From: Candidatus Omnitrophota bacterium
Lineage (GTDB): Bacteria; Omnitrophota; Gorgyraeia; Gygaellales; JAQTUX01
Direction of reading: 5' to 3'
DNA: 64,000 nucleotides
NCBI GenBank assembly: GCA_028707125.1
Contig: JAQTUX010000002.1
Location: 446,046 to 510,045 of the forward strand
A program made the position numbers and the translations under genes. Positions 1 through 15,000 of the stretch are shown in pieces. The notes beneath the pieces are model-generated. The model had not been told where the DNA came from, ran no database searches, and was given only the letters and a program-made list of their open reading frames with translations. How positions within the stretch are numbered: the stretch's first letter is position 1; each line of letters starts with the position of its first letter.

Positions 1-3000
1 CTTCAATGACATGCGGCCTGGTAAAGTAGGCGTCATCCTGCGCGCCCAGGTAATTTCTGCACCATGCCTGCGTGACCATAGTTATGCGAACAGCATTGAT
101 GTACGGAAAGCGCTTATACACGAAATCAGTTGCCCTGTAAATATCTTCGGAATTAAGAGGACCGTAGCCCAAATGCGTTGTGCCTTTAAGGCTAGGGTGG
201 GTATGCGCCATTTCCAGGAGGTCTACGAACTGCACGCCTTGTTTCTCATACAATTCGGCCAACCACTGCATTATATAATAAACAGGGATCGCGTTTCTTC
301 CGCCTTCAATGAATCTGGTATGTGTCGCGCCCCCATATACAGCCGTGATCATCGCGACTTCGGTATTCTGGGTATTCCTCCTCTTGTTGCACTCTTTATG
401 AAGAGCCCACAAGCGGACTGCCCTGCCAACCTCTACCTCTGCCGGTATGATCCTTATAACTGAACGCTGATGAAGTATAAGCTCATCTACATCTGCTCTG
501 CTTATAATAGCTTCTCCGTCAAACGTAGTGGATTTCCCGTCTTTTCTGATTAATATGGGGTCAAATTCCGGAACTTCGTTATGAGGGACTGTTTTGAACA
601 GCGAACCTGCGTATACACGAATTCCACCTGCTGTTTGCTCTGTATTCTGCTCAACAGCGACAGGTGGACTGGTTTCGTAGCGCTCTATTACCGCGGAACT
701 CGCAACAAGAACAGCGTCAGCCGCCCTTTGTAACTGTTCAACCGGCGGCAGGATCGGCGCTATATAGGCCTTTCCGGTGGTCGCACTGCTGGAACCACTG
801 TTTCCGTTACCGGAACCTGAACTTACACTCTGGGCGCCTTGGCCTCTGCCTGTATTTTCCGCAGGCAGGCCTGATTCATTCGCGTTCTTGCTGTCTGCTA
901 CTGCACTTCCTGCACCTCTACGATCAATATGTTTGCCCGCTTCTGGCTCGACGACCTGGCTTTGGGCAAAGCCAGCCGCCCCGCTTATCCCGCCTGCTCC
1001 GGTAGCGCTTGAGCTTCCGCTCAACATGGCGAACATCTGGTCAAGCGGAATACCCATACCCACCGTGGCTGGCATGGGAAGTATTATCGGGCTCTGTAAG
1101 ATTGTCTGACTTGCGGCCGAACCGGCTGTATTAGAAGGACTGTTACCTATATTATTGCCGCCTGTGGGCGCCTGAGGCATACCCAACGGTTGCTGCGAGC
1201 TGGCAGGCGTGCCTGTTGGTCCATCCTTGGGCGCCTGTTGGCTATTCTTTCTGGCTTTATCCCTGCCCGCAGAGAAAAATGACTTAAGCATGTACTGAGA
1301 ACGGACCAGTATATCTGTATTCCCCTCAACTGTATACCGATACGGATGATCACCTTCAAGCGCAACCAGGGCATTACCTTCCGGAATCTTAAATTCACCT
1401 ACGATTTCTCCTCCCTTGTACCAATTCACACCCATATGGCCGACTATTTCCGCGGCTTCATTTGTTCTCAAAACACGGAATTCTCCGCTGTATACTGATG
1501 CCCCCTTAGGATATACATCAACGACCAACGTCTCATGGCCTGTTCCCGGAGTTACATACAGGTACCAATGCGCGTCATTATTTACCAACTCTACTTCCCA
1601 TGCCGGGTCAAATATCTTTAATAACTGGCCGAATACAGTGTTGCGGGTCATGCAGGCAGCGCCATCCGGTAAATACATATTAATATGCCCGTATAATGAT
1701 TCCACGACCTTCTCTAACGCGTCGATCCTGGTTATCGCGGTAATATCTTTTTGTTTCTTCAGGTTACTCAACTCACTTTCCGCGATGGCAAGATCATCTT
1801 CGGCATGAATGTCTTTAAATTGACTTATCGCCTTATCATATAAATCTATCGCGCCAATTATGTCCCCTCTTTCTGCCAACACCCTGGCCTTCTCAACTTT
1901 TGCTTCTGCCGTTGAGCTGGAAACAGGGCCTACGGGCGTAAGGGCGATGCTGCCGTCCTGCTGAAGCGCTATCCTGAAGAAATGCTTTAAATCAGCGGTG
2001 CTGGCAAGGGCCTCCGGCGGTTGAAGCGCGCCGTTAACTATCGCCCCTATTTTCAGCTCTTCTCTGAGTACCAGGGGCTGCCCCTTATAATCGTCTATCG
2101 GGGTGCCGACAGGTATTATTTGCACCGGCCTGATATTCCACGGTTGGATATCCATCTCGCCGTTATTATCCAGGGTTACCTTAAATTCATTGTCTTCTTT
2201 ATCAGCGGCCATTACCTCTTTTGTCACTGATTTTATGCTGCCGTCCTTGCCCTTCAATATATTGATCTCGCCCTGCAGGATAAGCGGATGCTCATCGTCG
2301 CTGCTGATATTCTCTCCCTGCTTGCGGGTTATCTTTAAAGGCATAAATACAGTATGGCCGTCTTTGCCTGTTTCGCTTACAATCCAGGGATCACCCTCAT
2401 TATCTACAAGGTCTATGGAATCAACGCCTGTCTTTCTCTCAAAACCGTAAGGAAGATATCCTCCGGCAGCGGGCCTTAACACCTTGCCGTCGTCCAGTTT
2501 TATCTCTGCAAGTATTGTTGCCTTATCATCGTCAAGGCACAACCAGCCGTTTATCGCCGCTGCCTGCTGCCTGGCCTTTTTCTCTATCTGCGGCTCGGTC
2601 AATTTATCCTTATTCTGCTTAGCGTCATTAACGGCGTTCAGCGCCTCCCGCGCCATTTCAACGCTCACCACGCCCTTATTAGCCGCGATCTTATCCATCA
2701 TTTCATCTATTGCGGCTATGCCTGTCCTGGCTGCCGCGGGAAGGCCTTTAACCGTCGCCGCGATGCCCAATTTCCCAAACCTGCGCATATTCTGCCACAA
2801 TAAAGGATTGATCCTCAATATACCCGCGTCTAACTCTATTATCTGTTCGGCGCCCTCTGCCAGGAACTCAACCCCCGCGGGCAACTGAGCGCCGCTTATG
2901 CCTAATTCCTTGAACAGGGCGGGGATCAACAACTGCGTCCCTTTCTCAAAGCCCCTGGCCGTAATATCCTTACCGTCAACCTTGAGCGGCTGTTCAGCGA

Positions 3001-6000
3001 TAACAGCGGTGGCCCTTGATATGGCCCTGCCGTCCAGGAACTGGAAGCCGTCCTCTGTCACCATTATCTGCATGCCCACGCGGAAACCCTCTGCTCCGGG
3101 TATTGAGAGGAACGGCTGGAGAGATACTATGTCTCCGTTGCGGACGATGCCGGATAATTCAACCCTGTCGTCATAATGACCCATTGGGAAGCTGTGCCTT
3201 TCCTCGCTGCCGAATACCTCATGTATCTTCTGCCAGAATCCGTAGCGGCTGCCCAGGCCGCGCCTGGAGGCGTTAAGTATCCTTCTCTCCTCCGCCTCCA
3301 ACCCTTCTAATGCCGCCTCTTTTTCTTCGTCGCTGAGGCCCAACAGAGGTATTGATTTCTTCTTAAGCCTGATCTGCACCAACGCCTCGCCGCCTGCCAT
3401 ACCGGCAGCAGCCAGGCCCGAAAGGTCTTCCCAGGTAGGCGTAAAGGGATTCCTGAGATTATCGAGCACTGCCCAGAGCGCGTCATACTGCCTCAAATGC
3501 GCGTCTTTCTGAGTATGCGTGAGCCCGCTCAAACTCTCCTCAAAGCTGTCTCTGTTACCATTACTGTAATCTATCTCTTTAAGCTGTAGTTTAGCGCCTT
3601 CGCCCTTGACCACCGCGAAGACATAGGACTGGTCAACGCGCTCGCCGCCCACATCAACAACCGCGTCTAATCTAAAGGTATCGCCCGCCCTCAAATACCT
3701 GTCCGGGCCCTGGTAACCCATGATCGAGGTATTCCTTCCGGAAGATGCCGATGTATCCCGCTGCACGACTATCGCGGGGGCATCCTCGGCAGCGCTGCTG
3801 GAAGAAATCCCGTAGACCTCGTTTACAAAGGCGCCTCTTAATTGCGCCCCGGTCATATTATTGTCTTCTGCGAACACGGCAACGACGCTATCCTTTGCCG
3901 CGTTGGATACCTCGTATGCCCGGCCTTGCAGGTCAAGCTGCTCCTGTGTCTTGAACTTAAGGCGGGATAATTCATAGTTGTGGGTAATGCCTATTGCCTG
4001 GTCGGCGGAAAGGCCGGCAACCGTCTCAAACACATTGGTGCCGGGGTCCTGCTTTGCCCTGTGCATCAAGCGCATAAAGTAAAGCGAGATCCTGTCATCT
4101 ATGCCTGTCATAAGTTCGGACGCCATATTAATATAATCGGCCGCGGAAATGGCGCTTAACGCCTCGGTTATGACTTCGTTAGGATTATGCTCTTTCAGGT
4201 CAAGTGAATCAAGGTCCCAATCTTCAGCAGGATTGCCCATTCTTTGTTCTAACGCGCTAAGGAAAGGACGCGTGTAAGGATTGTTCCTCAAGGCATCCAC
4301 GCGCGCCTTGTGCAGCTTCCTGGCGTAATCTACATCGGTATCACCCGGCATTCTGGTGACAGCGGCCTGTCCCAGCACGTTTTTAACTATGGAGTGGTCA
4401 AGTTCGTGAATAACATCGTGGATGCCTGTGGGATTCAACGAGATAGAGACGCTGCCGCCATCGTATCGCCTGGAGAACAGGTCTTGTCCGGCGTCTATCT
4501 TTATCGGCCTGGCCTCGTTCGGCTGGTTCTGCGCGGTTACCATACGGCCCTCATCCCAGAGCGTGCCGTATTCCACAAGCTCATAGGACTGCGTATCCAT
4601 AAGCTGCCCGGCAGCCGTTGCGCCGCCGCCTAAATGCTGCGTAAGATAAGTCAGGGCAATGTTTCGGCCGTCTTTATTTACGTTCAGATTCAAAACCGGG
4701 ATAAGCGCGTTATATACGCTCTTTGTGTCGTATTCCGCGCTGTTCTCCACGTTTCTTTTTACCTCAGCCAGCTTAACTTCGGCGTCATCCGCGCTCATAC
4801 CTGTGCCTATAAATTGCTGTTTATATGCATCGTGATTGCTTGCCAGGAAATCTAATGCCATCCTGCGGCTGATATATCCCTTATTCCTGCCCAGCAGTTC
4901 AAACTCCGCCTTCTGGCTGTAATGATGCAGGGCGATCTCATCCAGGCCAACCATCTTCTTCAGCCCCCTGATATTCGTGAGCTGCTTTTCCCTCTTCTTA
5001 AGCTCCTTTAGTTTGTCCTTCCTGGTCTGGGCGTCCATCGCCGAGTTCTTAGCGATCTTGTCCCTTTCCTTAGCGAGCTGCTTCAATTCCACGCTGAACT
5101 CAGCGTCCTTAAACTCGCCATCTTCTTTCTGCAACTGTTCCCTTAATATGCCTCTGAGCTCTCCTGCCTTGCCCAGGCCCAGCCGCGATAAGCTGTACCA
5201 GTTCAACTGCAAGAGGCCTTTTCTAAAGAGACCCATATCCTGCCTGTTCACGCCGGCCAGCTCTTCTTCAAGCGCGCGCACGCCCATAACGCGCCTTGCC
5301 TCTGTTTCAAACCACTGCATCCTCTGCAAATGGCGGCTCTGGCCGCTGGTGAGGTATTGCGCGTAAGAATGCAGCATCTTTGCCTCTGCGTTCTCAAGCT
5401 GAGGACGCAAGGCGCGCGCTAGGGCCGACCTCCAGGTCACTTCATCCTGATAAAGCGAGCCGCCCGGAAGGGTATAGGCCGCTAAATTCCCCACCTCCTG
5501 CATAACGCTTCTGCTGAATGTCTCATCCCCTGCCAGGCACTCTTCAACAATCGCCTGCGTATTTACCTTAAAAGGCAGGATGTGCTCATCCGCAACGTCT
5601 GAATTATACGCGCTGAAACCGTCATTGCTGATAATGATGACTTTTCTGCCGGTCATCGCCCCTGCTATCATCCTTGCCGCTCCGTCTTCGCCTTTAAGTT
5701 TCGCGGCGACAAACAGATTGGCTGCCTCCGCCCTTATGGGGTTGGTTTCCGTAGAGGCGCGCGCCTGTATCTCGGCGAGTTTCGCGTGCCTGTCTTCAGG
5801 CGCCGCTGCCTGATACTCTGCCTCCAGCGGCACCATTTCCGCCTGCGCGCCAAAGAACTCCCGCCATTTATTCTCGCTGCCTACTTCAAAAGTGCGGATA
5901 TAGCCGTTCTCATCCACAATGATCTCGGTGCCCGCGGGCAGCCCCTCATCGGCGATTGCCTGGAGGGCGTAACGGTCGTTCTTCCAACTATCCCAATTAC

Positions 6001-9000
6001 CGCCGGTCAGGCAATCCTCTGCTGCCGTCTTCTGAGAATCCATAGAGCCGCTGAAGCTCACGCCTATTACCCTGCTGTTCTGCCGCGACAAGCTCCTCTT
6101 CAGCGCCCAGGCGCTCTTGTAAGTATTGCCGATGCCCCCTTCAGGGGTAAGGATCTCCTCTAATAACTGGACGTACTGCGCGGGCAAAGGCAGGAAATTA
6201 AGCAGCACGATATCTATTGCCGGCTCATGCAAGCTCTCCTGCAGGGTGCCGTTGACAACCAGGGTGCCTAACCTCGCTCCCAAAAGCCGCGTCCTCTCCA
6301 TAAAGCTCAAGGATGACTTGTTTGACTGCTCAAAGACCTTCTTAAACGGCGTTTCAAACACCTCCAGGCCCTCTGCCAGCGCCTGGTATTTCGCCCCCAT
6401 ATTGGCGAACTTGATATTGGGGAAGGAATGGCGCGCCAGAGGGAACAGCAGATTCAGGGCGACGGCGAATGATACGTTGGACTTTTCCAGGTTCTCCCAC
6501 TGATCTTTTAGAGAAGCATTCTCCAATAATTCAGCAAAAGAACCGATCTTTGCCTTGCCGTCCTTCTCGCCGTATAATCCCACTGAATACGACCTGGTGA
6601 ACATCTCCGCGGCGAATTTGACTATGTCTGTAAGCTTGTTAAATGAAGGATACCTGTCCAGTATGTCGCTGTAGACCTCTTTGGTGGCCTTGATGCCAAG
6701 CAGAGCAGCGTCTCTTTGCGTGATCCAGAACTGGCCTAATGTCTGAGACAGCAGGCCCTTGGCAAAATTGGTATATTGGGAGGGTATCATAATTTCCTGT
6801 GCCACGGCGCCGGTGGCTGTGATGGCGATATACAACGGCGCGATCACGCTGAGGATATTCCAGGCGCTTCTGGCGGTCACGTCATAGAACAGGCCCTTTG
6901 TGGCTGCCAGCCCTGTTCCGCCTATGCGCTGGGACAAAGAAGGTTTATTAATATCATATCTGCCGAAGGGATGGGCCAGCAGGCTCATCGCCCCCAACGC
7001 GGCAATAATCCCGCCGGTTACGCGCAGCGCCTCTGCCGGAGCCCTGCCCTTTAAGCTCAGGGCGTCAACTACCTTAAGGGCGGTTGTGTTTTCAATACCC
7101 AGGCCTTTCAGGTCGGCGCTGTCAAAGCTGCCCATAGCATACAACAGGCCGCCCGCTCCTATTAATCCCAGATCGCTGAACACCGGATGCTCAACGCCCC
7201 TTCTATACCAGCTGCTAAGGCTCTGCCGCGTGCCCTCCCACATACCTGACACGCCTTCTCTGATCGCGCCTGACTGTACCCGCTCGCCTCTGGCATTTGT
7301 ATAGAACGCCTTTTCCGGACGGCCCTTCCTGTACGTCTCCCAGGCGCGGGCGCCGAATCTTGTAACGCTCTTAACCAGCGCGCCTTCAATAAGGGCAGTG
7401 GTCAAATCAGCCGGCATACCTTTATATTCGCTGAACAGATGTGGCGTTGAGGCGTCTTTCCAGTTAAATCTTTCGGGATGGCGGCTGATCCAATTCTCGG
7501 TAAGCGACACCGCGGGGTCAAACACCGCTTTTTTGGCTCCGTAGACCAGGGCCGCGACTGATACGGTATCTATGGCAAAAGAAGCGATCCTGGGAGTATG
7601 CCTGGCTAACATTCCGGCTATGGCGCCTGCTGCGGCATAAGCAGCCAGATCCAGCGGCTCTGTAATATCATTATTATAAAAACCGTAACCCAGCCCGGCA
7701 GCCGCGCCCAACAAACCATAGGTAAGAGGATAACTTATACCCTTGGATGTATCCCAGGCCCTTTCTGTCCTGATAAAGCTCTCGCCGAAGACCCTGCTCA
7801 AACCTGACTTGGGATTGGAAACGACGGGGCTGAAGCGGATATTCCTGGCTAAAAGCATTCCGCCCAGGCCGCCGATCATCAGGCCGGCGTTGGCAACATA
7901 ATTGGCGAAGACCGAATCTCCCTGTTCGCCGCTATGATACAACGCTAAACCGGTTGCCATCATCGCCGCCGGCGTAAGCACTGTGCGCTCTGCCGCGGCC
8001 TGGACAATATTGCTCTGCGCTATGGCGCGCGCAAGATTGGAATTGGCCGCCTTAAAGTATCCTGCCCCGGCAAAATTCCAGATCGCGGCAGCGCCGATGC
8101 TGGCAGAGGCCACCTTATCCAGGCCGTAGGCAACGTAGGCCGACTGGTTTTTGATCGCGCCCCACTTCTGGCTCCAGTCCTCTCCCTGCATAGGCCAGGC
8201 AGGGATGCCGATGCTCAAGGCCGTATTCAGGCGCGTAAGGTTGGCCGCCTGATTGTAGACGCCGGCGGCAATGTAACCCCACTGCTGCGCGGCGGATAAC
8301 TCACTGAATAACATGTTGCTGCCGTCTGCCATCCTCATCAGCCAATCGGTCTTCGTCTTACCGCTGAACAGCGGTCTACTGTAAGTCATTCCCAGAGGAG
8401 TATATTCAATGAAGACATTTCTCTCAGCCAGCAATCTTTCCGGCGCGTTAGTTGCTTTGGTTATCTGCCTGCCGGCATACCTGAAGCCAAGAACGCCCAA
8501 GGTGAAGCTGCCTGCCAGACGACCCATGTTCGCGGGATTGGCCTTTATCTCTTCGCCTATGCCGGCGGCGATCTGAGGCATTATCGTAGAAAGGGTTAAT
8601 GCCTGCTTCAGGGTCTCTAAAGGATTGGAAAACGCGTAAATGGTGTAGCTGTGGCTTGCCGCCTGTAATGCAAGATCAAGCGCTCCCGCGACATAGCCGG
8701 GGATGAAGGCGTAATACCCGAATTTTTCATTCATCGCCTGGTCAAACGCCTTGCGCTCTTTCAGTTTAACCGCGTCTACCCTGCCCTCAAGATTCTCGCC
8801 AAAACCCATCCTGCCTGCCGAGGCGATCAACGTCCTGCCCGGGTCCAGCATAATGCCGCTTATCTGCGCTCCCCAGCCCAGGGAATTCACCAGAGGACGA
8901 TACATCTCATCCTTGGCGATCACGGTTGAGCCGGCAAGAAAACCAAGTGTGTTTTTAGTCAAGCCGGTCATTTCATCAAAACCCCTGCCTAATGCCTTTG

Positions 9001-12000
9001 GATAATAAACGGCAAGGTCTTTTGCCTTTACGGCAAGACCGCGGCCGTAATCTAATCCCTTATATACCCGCAGTAACAGGTTGTGGACTATCTGCGGATT
9101 ATTTTTTATGGCGGGGATAAGAAAATTCAGCGCCTTGCCGCCTGCCCATGACACTCCTGCCAGCGGAAGAGTGACCTGCAGGCCCTTAAGATGCAGGGCT
9201 AATTGGCCTGATAAACTGTTCGGCAGCTTCCAGGCATCTTCTTTGCCGCGGTTCTCTATGCCGTTAAGAATGTATCCCGCGGCCGCATTAAATGTAACTA
9301 TCTCCGCGATCTTGAATAGCGCCTTGGCCTCTGCGCTATACTTGCTTACAAGGTCCATTGCCAGCCGAGGAGTGTTGAGCGCGATGACGGTCGCGGCGCC
9401 GTAGCCAAGCGACCTTCCGGCTTCAGACCAGCTGTCTAAACTCCAATCCTTTTCATAGAGGCCTTTCTCCGCGTAGCCGATAACAGGGGCTGCCAAGGCG
9501 TTAAGCGTTATCTGCGGATGCTTCGTGACAAAACCTGTAAGCTTCGCGGGTATGCCGCGGCCATACCACAGGCCGTTGGCTATGCCGACGGTGGCTGCGC
9601 CGTAGGCCCCTATCTTTCCTATGTCAGATAAACTGTCTATACTCCAGTCATTTCCGAATACGCCATTTTCAATATAGCCAACGACAGGAACGGCTAAGGT
9701 GTTAAGCGTTGCCTGCGGGTGCTTGGTGACAAAACCGGCGACATTCGCGTAGAGCTTCGGCGCCAATTTCATTATGGCCGTTCTCCAGCGATACCCTCCC
9801 AAAGCCGGCAGAGTGACCATAAGCCCTTTAAGCGACAGATCTATAAGATCAGAACTGCTGTTCGGCAGCTGCCAGGCATCATCCTGGCCGCGATTCCATA
9901 TTCCGTTTACTCCGTATCCGCTGGCGAGGGTGCCCGCGGCCGCGCCTGTGGTCCAGAGCAGGCCTTTACCGGTTTTGACTAAAACAGGGTATTGGCTTAA
10001 GAACCCGAACATCTTACCTGGAATATTGCGTCCGGCATACAGCAGGTTGGCTGCCACTACAGTCGCGCCGCCATAAGCGAAGGTCTTGCCGGCGTCAGAC
10101 CAGCTGTCCATGCTCCAGTCCTTATCATACAGGCCCTTTTCCGCGTAACCGACAACAGGGACTGCCAAAAGATTAAGCGACAACTTCGGATGAGCCGCGG
10201 CGCTGCCGCTCACCACGCCTATCTTTGAAATACCCTTGATTATAATGCCGTTCTTATCAAGTATCTGCCGGATTTCGGGAGTATTGATACCTTTTGTAAT
10301 ATTGTGCTGGGCCTTGACTGCCGTGGCCGTCCTTAAAGCGCTGTCTCCGGTCTTGAAACCGGCTTTATAAGCGGCCTTTAACAACGGCTTTGTAATGGCG
10401 TTGGCTGCTTCCTGCACGTTCTCTCCGCGCATGCCGCCGGCAAAACCAGAAGCAAATTTCATTATGGGCTTTCTTAACAGATACGTCGCCAAAACCGTCA
10501 AGGTAATCGGCAGCCCCTTAACAGACAGGTCTGCTATATCCGAGATGCTATCCGGCAGGGCCCAGGCGCCATCCTGCCCGTGATTCCATATACCATTCAC
10601 TGTATAGCCGGCAACAAGATTACCTGTTGCTACCGCGCTGCTCCAGAGCAGCCCCTTGGCAAGCTTGCCGGAAACATTATATTTTCTGGCGAAGTCCCCT
10701 ATCATCCCGGGTATGCCGCGGCCATACCACAGGCCGTTGGCTATGCCGACGGTGGCTACGCCGTAGGCCCCTATCTTGGCTATGTCAGACAAGCTGTCTA
10801 TGCTCCAGTCGTTTCCGAATACGCCCTTTTCCGCGTAGCCGATAACCGGAACGGCCGCGATGTTAAGCAACGGCCGCGAATGGAGGCCGGCCCAGTTCAT
10901 TACGCCGGCAGACATCCTTCCTACGGCGCTCGCATTCACCCACTTAATGCCTGCCTTTGCCCAGCTGCCAGCATAACTACCCGCGCCTTTCAATATCTTC
11001 CATGTGCCGCCAGCCAGGCCCCTGACAGCAGATACGCCTAATCCCTGATATAGATACGTCTCCGCGACAGTGCCCACGCTTTCGCCTATTGTCATCGGCC
11101 GGCCCAGGTATTGCGCGCTGTTATAATGCCCGTAGCCAAGGAAGGCGCTCGTCCAGAAAGGAACTCCCGGAGCGCTGGTCGCGCTCTTTATCAGATTACC
11201 TGTTGCCGTGCTTGCCCTGTATAAGAAGCCGGCTCTGCCCGTTATCTCCGCTCCCGCAGCCCCCCAACCCAGGAATTTAGCGCCCAAAGAAGTGCCCATC
11301 TTGCTGCCGGCGCCCGGGAGCAGGAATGTCGCCGCCAGCAAACTATCCTCTCCGAATGATAAAGGCCTGCCCTGATATTGCATAGATGCCCAGTTAGCCG
11401 CCACATCTGTGACGGCAGCGGCTGAAGGGATCATCAATCCCCTCGCGCCGACACCCAGCTTAAGCAACTGGCTGCCGTAATATACTTCAAGAAATGTCTG
11501 TCCTGCCTTGCCCCAGTATCCGATACCCCTCACCCAGGGATTTTCAGATTGCAATGCGGAATTCATCGGGCTGTATCCTTTTGTCCAGGCATCTTTCCCG
11601 TAGGCGCCGACGTAGTAGGCATTATTGAACCAGTAAGGCGCGGCATCAGAACCATGCAACCTGCCTAACGTCTTATCATAGGCCCATACGATCCCGCCGA
11701 TGCCATACTCTATGCCGCTCTGCCCATACGTCAGGCCGGAGTTCAAGGCGCTGCCTACCGTGTTTATCGCAGCCACTATTTCCTGAGAACCGCCAAGGGT
11801 GTATAACTTCACTGATGTGCCGTCGGATTTGCGCAGTTCCCAGAATCTCCAGTTTTCATCCGGCAGGCCTTTTGTATCAATGCCTTTGCCGTCCGCGGTC
11901 CTGATCATCCTTCCTATCTCTGCGTCGCTGTATATGTAAGGCCCGGCGCTTGTCAGCATAAGCAGGTGATTCTCTTCAAGGGCCCCGATTGCCGCGCTGC

Positions 12001-15000
12001 CCGTATCCGCTACCGGCCTCCAGGCCCTGCCTAAAGCCCCCCTTGGCCTGCCGCCTTCGTCAAAATACAGCACACCCTGCGCCCGGCCGGTGAGGGGATT
12101 GACCTGCGCGCTGCCCGGGGCGATCTGCCACAAGACATCCAGACCCTTCTTGTCCAAAGCAATATTGACATGACTGCCCGGTTCAACAAGTGAATGGTCA
12201 GCGATCGCTTCCTGCGCTCTCGCGATGTCCTTCTGCGCGTTAAGCGACATATTGGAAAGGATATCGCCTATAGAAAGCTGCAAGCCATAGGCGTCTTCGG
12301 GAATATTGCTTGCAAGGTTACGCAGGTCTTTCATATCTTCGGGAATACTGTTGATCAATTCCTTTTGTTTCTGCGAAGCGGCATCCTTCTTGCCCGTATT
12401 GATATAAGCCAATAACTCCATAAATCCCTGCTGCACTCCGGGAAGGACCTTATCCAATTTTTCTTTTTTCTGTTCGGCGTATTTCAGGTCACCCTTGAGC
12501 TGGGCATTCCCGATCTCTATGGCCCTGGCCTGGTCCTGTGCCGTGTATTCCCCTTTTACCGGGAAGATGCCGTTTCGGGCCTCCCATTCACTTTGCGCGG
12601 TGCGGGCAGAGGCGATGGCCTGCGCGGATACCTGCTGGCCGCTGATCAGGTCCCAGCCCCTTCCCAAACTGTCTACGATTATGTTCCCGTAATTGTCTGT
12701 AACACGCGCCTCTTCCGCGCCATTCTTCAGTACGATAGCGGGCTTGCCTTCTGTGGCCTTATCATCCACGACCAATAATATGCCGCTGCCGGGCGCGCCC
12801 AATTCCCTTGAGACAAAATACTTTTCATTATTGACAAAGGTTACCAGGCCCATCCCGTTCTCGCCGGACTCAAGGGAGGTGCCCGCGGGGACCGCCTGAT
12901 TGAGCGCGGCAAGGTAAGGATCAAGCGGTATGGAATTGACGAGCGCCTTGCTGAGCGCTGCTATGGCAGTGGGCAGGGCCGTCCCGGACGGAGCCAAGGC
13001 CGCCTTTAATTGCGCCGCGAGGGCAACGCCGTCGGCGTCTCCGTATAACTTGAATAACTCCTCTGCCTTATTTATGTTCTGCAGAGCGACGTCATTTTTG
13101 CCGTTATTGTAATTGTATAAAGCCAGATTGTAGAAATTATCAGCCAGGCCTATTACATTCCTGCCGGTATCGTAGGCGTTGTCCGCGCGCGTCTGCGCGT
13201 CCGCGTACCTGCCTACCTTAAGATAATACTGCGTTAACTGTTCATCAACGATCGCCTGCGGGGCAAATGCCTCGCCTACGATGCTCTTAAGCTTATCCTT
13301 ATCGCCTGCCGCCAATTCCTTGTATTTGCCCCAAGTTATCTCCTGGGATTTATCCGGCCCGAACTTTAACACGGCATCCTTGGAATATTCCACGAGATAG
13401 GTCAGGTCAGATATCTCAAGGGTGTCGGTGTTTACTATGAACGCGTGGTCCCACTTGCCGTCCTTGTCCATATCGCCGTATGCCAGGCGCAAAGGTATGC
13501 CCAATTTAACGGCTATCGCCGCGCCCTCGGCGTTAAAGTTAACGCAGGGGCCGAGCATCTCCTGCTTGAGCTTGTCGTTATATTTCATCTCGGTGAAGAT
13601 GAAGCTTACCAGTTTGCTGTCATTATCCACTTCAGCCCTGAGGTTCTCAACATTAAGTTCTCCTCTGGCCTTCAACTCGTCTATCTTGTCATAGACCGGC
13701 TTTGATTCCGCCGCGCCTATCCTCTGTATGGCCGGCTCATTGGCGATCAAAGGAAGCAGGACATCCAGGACCTTGCCTATGACCCTTTCAGGCAGGACAA
13801 ATTCCGCTTTTAAGGGGCTTTCATCCAGATTGGTAAATCTGGCTGTGAAGGGGCTGCTCAATTCCGATATGGTTCCGTCCAAACTTATGGACCCGACTCC
13901 GGATATGGCATTTCCGTCAACGCCGATCCTGTCCTTGACCTCCCATGCATCAACCACTGCTTTTGAAGGAAGGCCTACTCTTGTCATGCCTGTAACCTCT
14001 ACCTTACCTTCGGCGTTGGTGTAGAGTTTTGACCCATCCTTTATAACATCAAGATAGGCGTCTATTGTGTCCGCGCCCTCGGCATCCTTGCCTTTACCTA
14101 TATTATATGTAAGCGCCAGCTCCTCTGCCCTGTATCCGCCCACGTTCACCGTGCCGTCCTTTGCCTTGAATACGTGCAGGATGAGCTGGCCCAGATCATC
14201 CGTGCTCTTCAGATGATGTATACCGGTGAAATAGGACAATTGCCCGTTCTCGTTAAAATATATGTTTGAGCCGTTGGCAGCCAAGAGGTCTGCGGTAGGA
14301 AGCCCTAAAGGACTGACGGCCTTCGCGTATACAGTGTTATCTCCGGCGTTATTCAACAGCTTGAGCCCCTGCGTATCCTGGGATATGGAGCCGTTCAGCA
14401 GGCCGCTGAGGTTGACATTCAACCACTGGTCTTTACCCATAAGCATGCCGTTGGCGGTGTCCCTTACCATCTCCACCTCGTGGAAATTGGTCTTGGCCTT
14501 ATGAAGGGCATCATATTCCGCGTCAAAGGCCTGCCTCAATTCAGCCGGCTTATCGGCAATACCCGCCCTGGCATCCGCCACATCATTGACGAGCTTGGCA
14601 AGCTCTGTCTTCTGGTTCTTTACATGTTCAAGGTATGCTTCATCCATTTCCTCCACGGACAGATCCTTGTGCTCTGCTTCAAACTTGCTCCTTGCCTCCC
14701 TGTCTGATTCAGCGATGTTCTGGAATATGTCCTGCACAACGGCAAGGGTCAGCCTGTCATTTGCCATCTGCGCGGGCGGCAGGAAAGGAGCCAGGCCCTG
14801 CGGCTTCAACCTCAACATACCCACCTCTGAATCAGGCCCGTATCCGGGTATATCCTTGAAATCCAGGGCAAACGGCACATCCACCGTGCCCGCGTCGCTC
14901 ATATCGCTATAAGTGCTTGAGCCGGAGAGTTTCACGCTGTCCTTCACCACGCCGTTATACAACCGCCCGTCCCTGCCCATGACAAACTCTTTGGCGATCG

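Noticed and set aside
6035-6062. VSFSGSMD in the giant protein as a VWA MIDAS site
   Set aside because: The leading Asp of DxSGSM is Ser and no other MIDAS residues are evident, so a metal-binding VWA domain is not supported.
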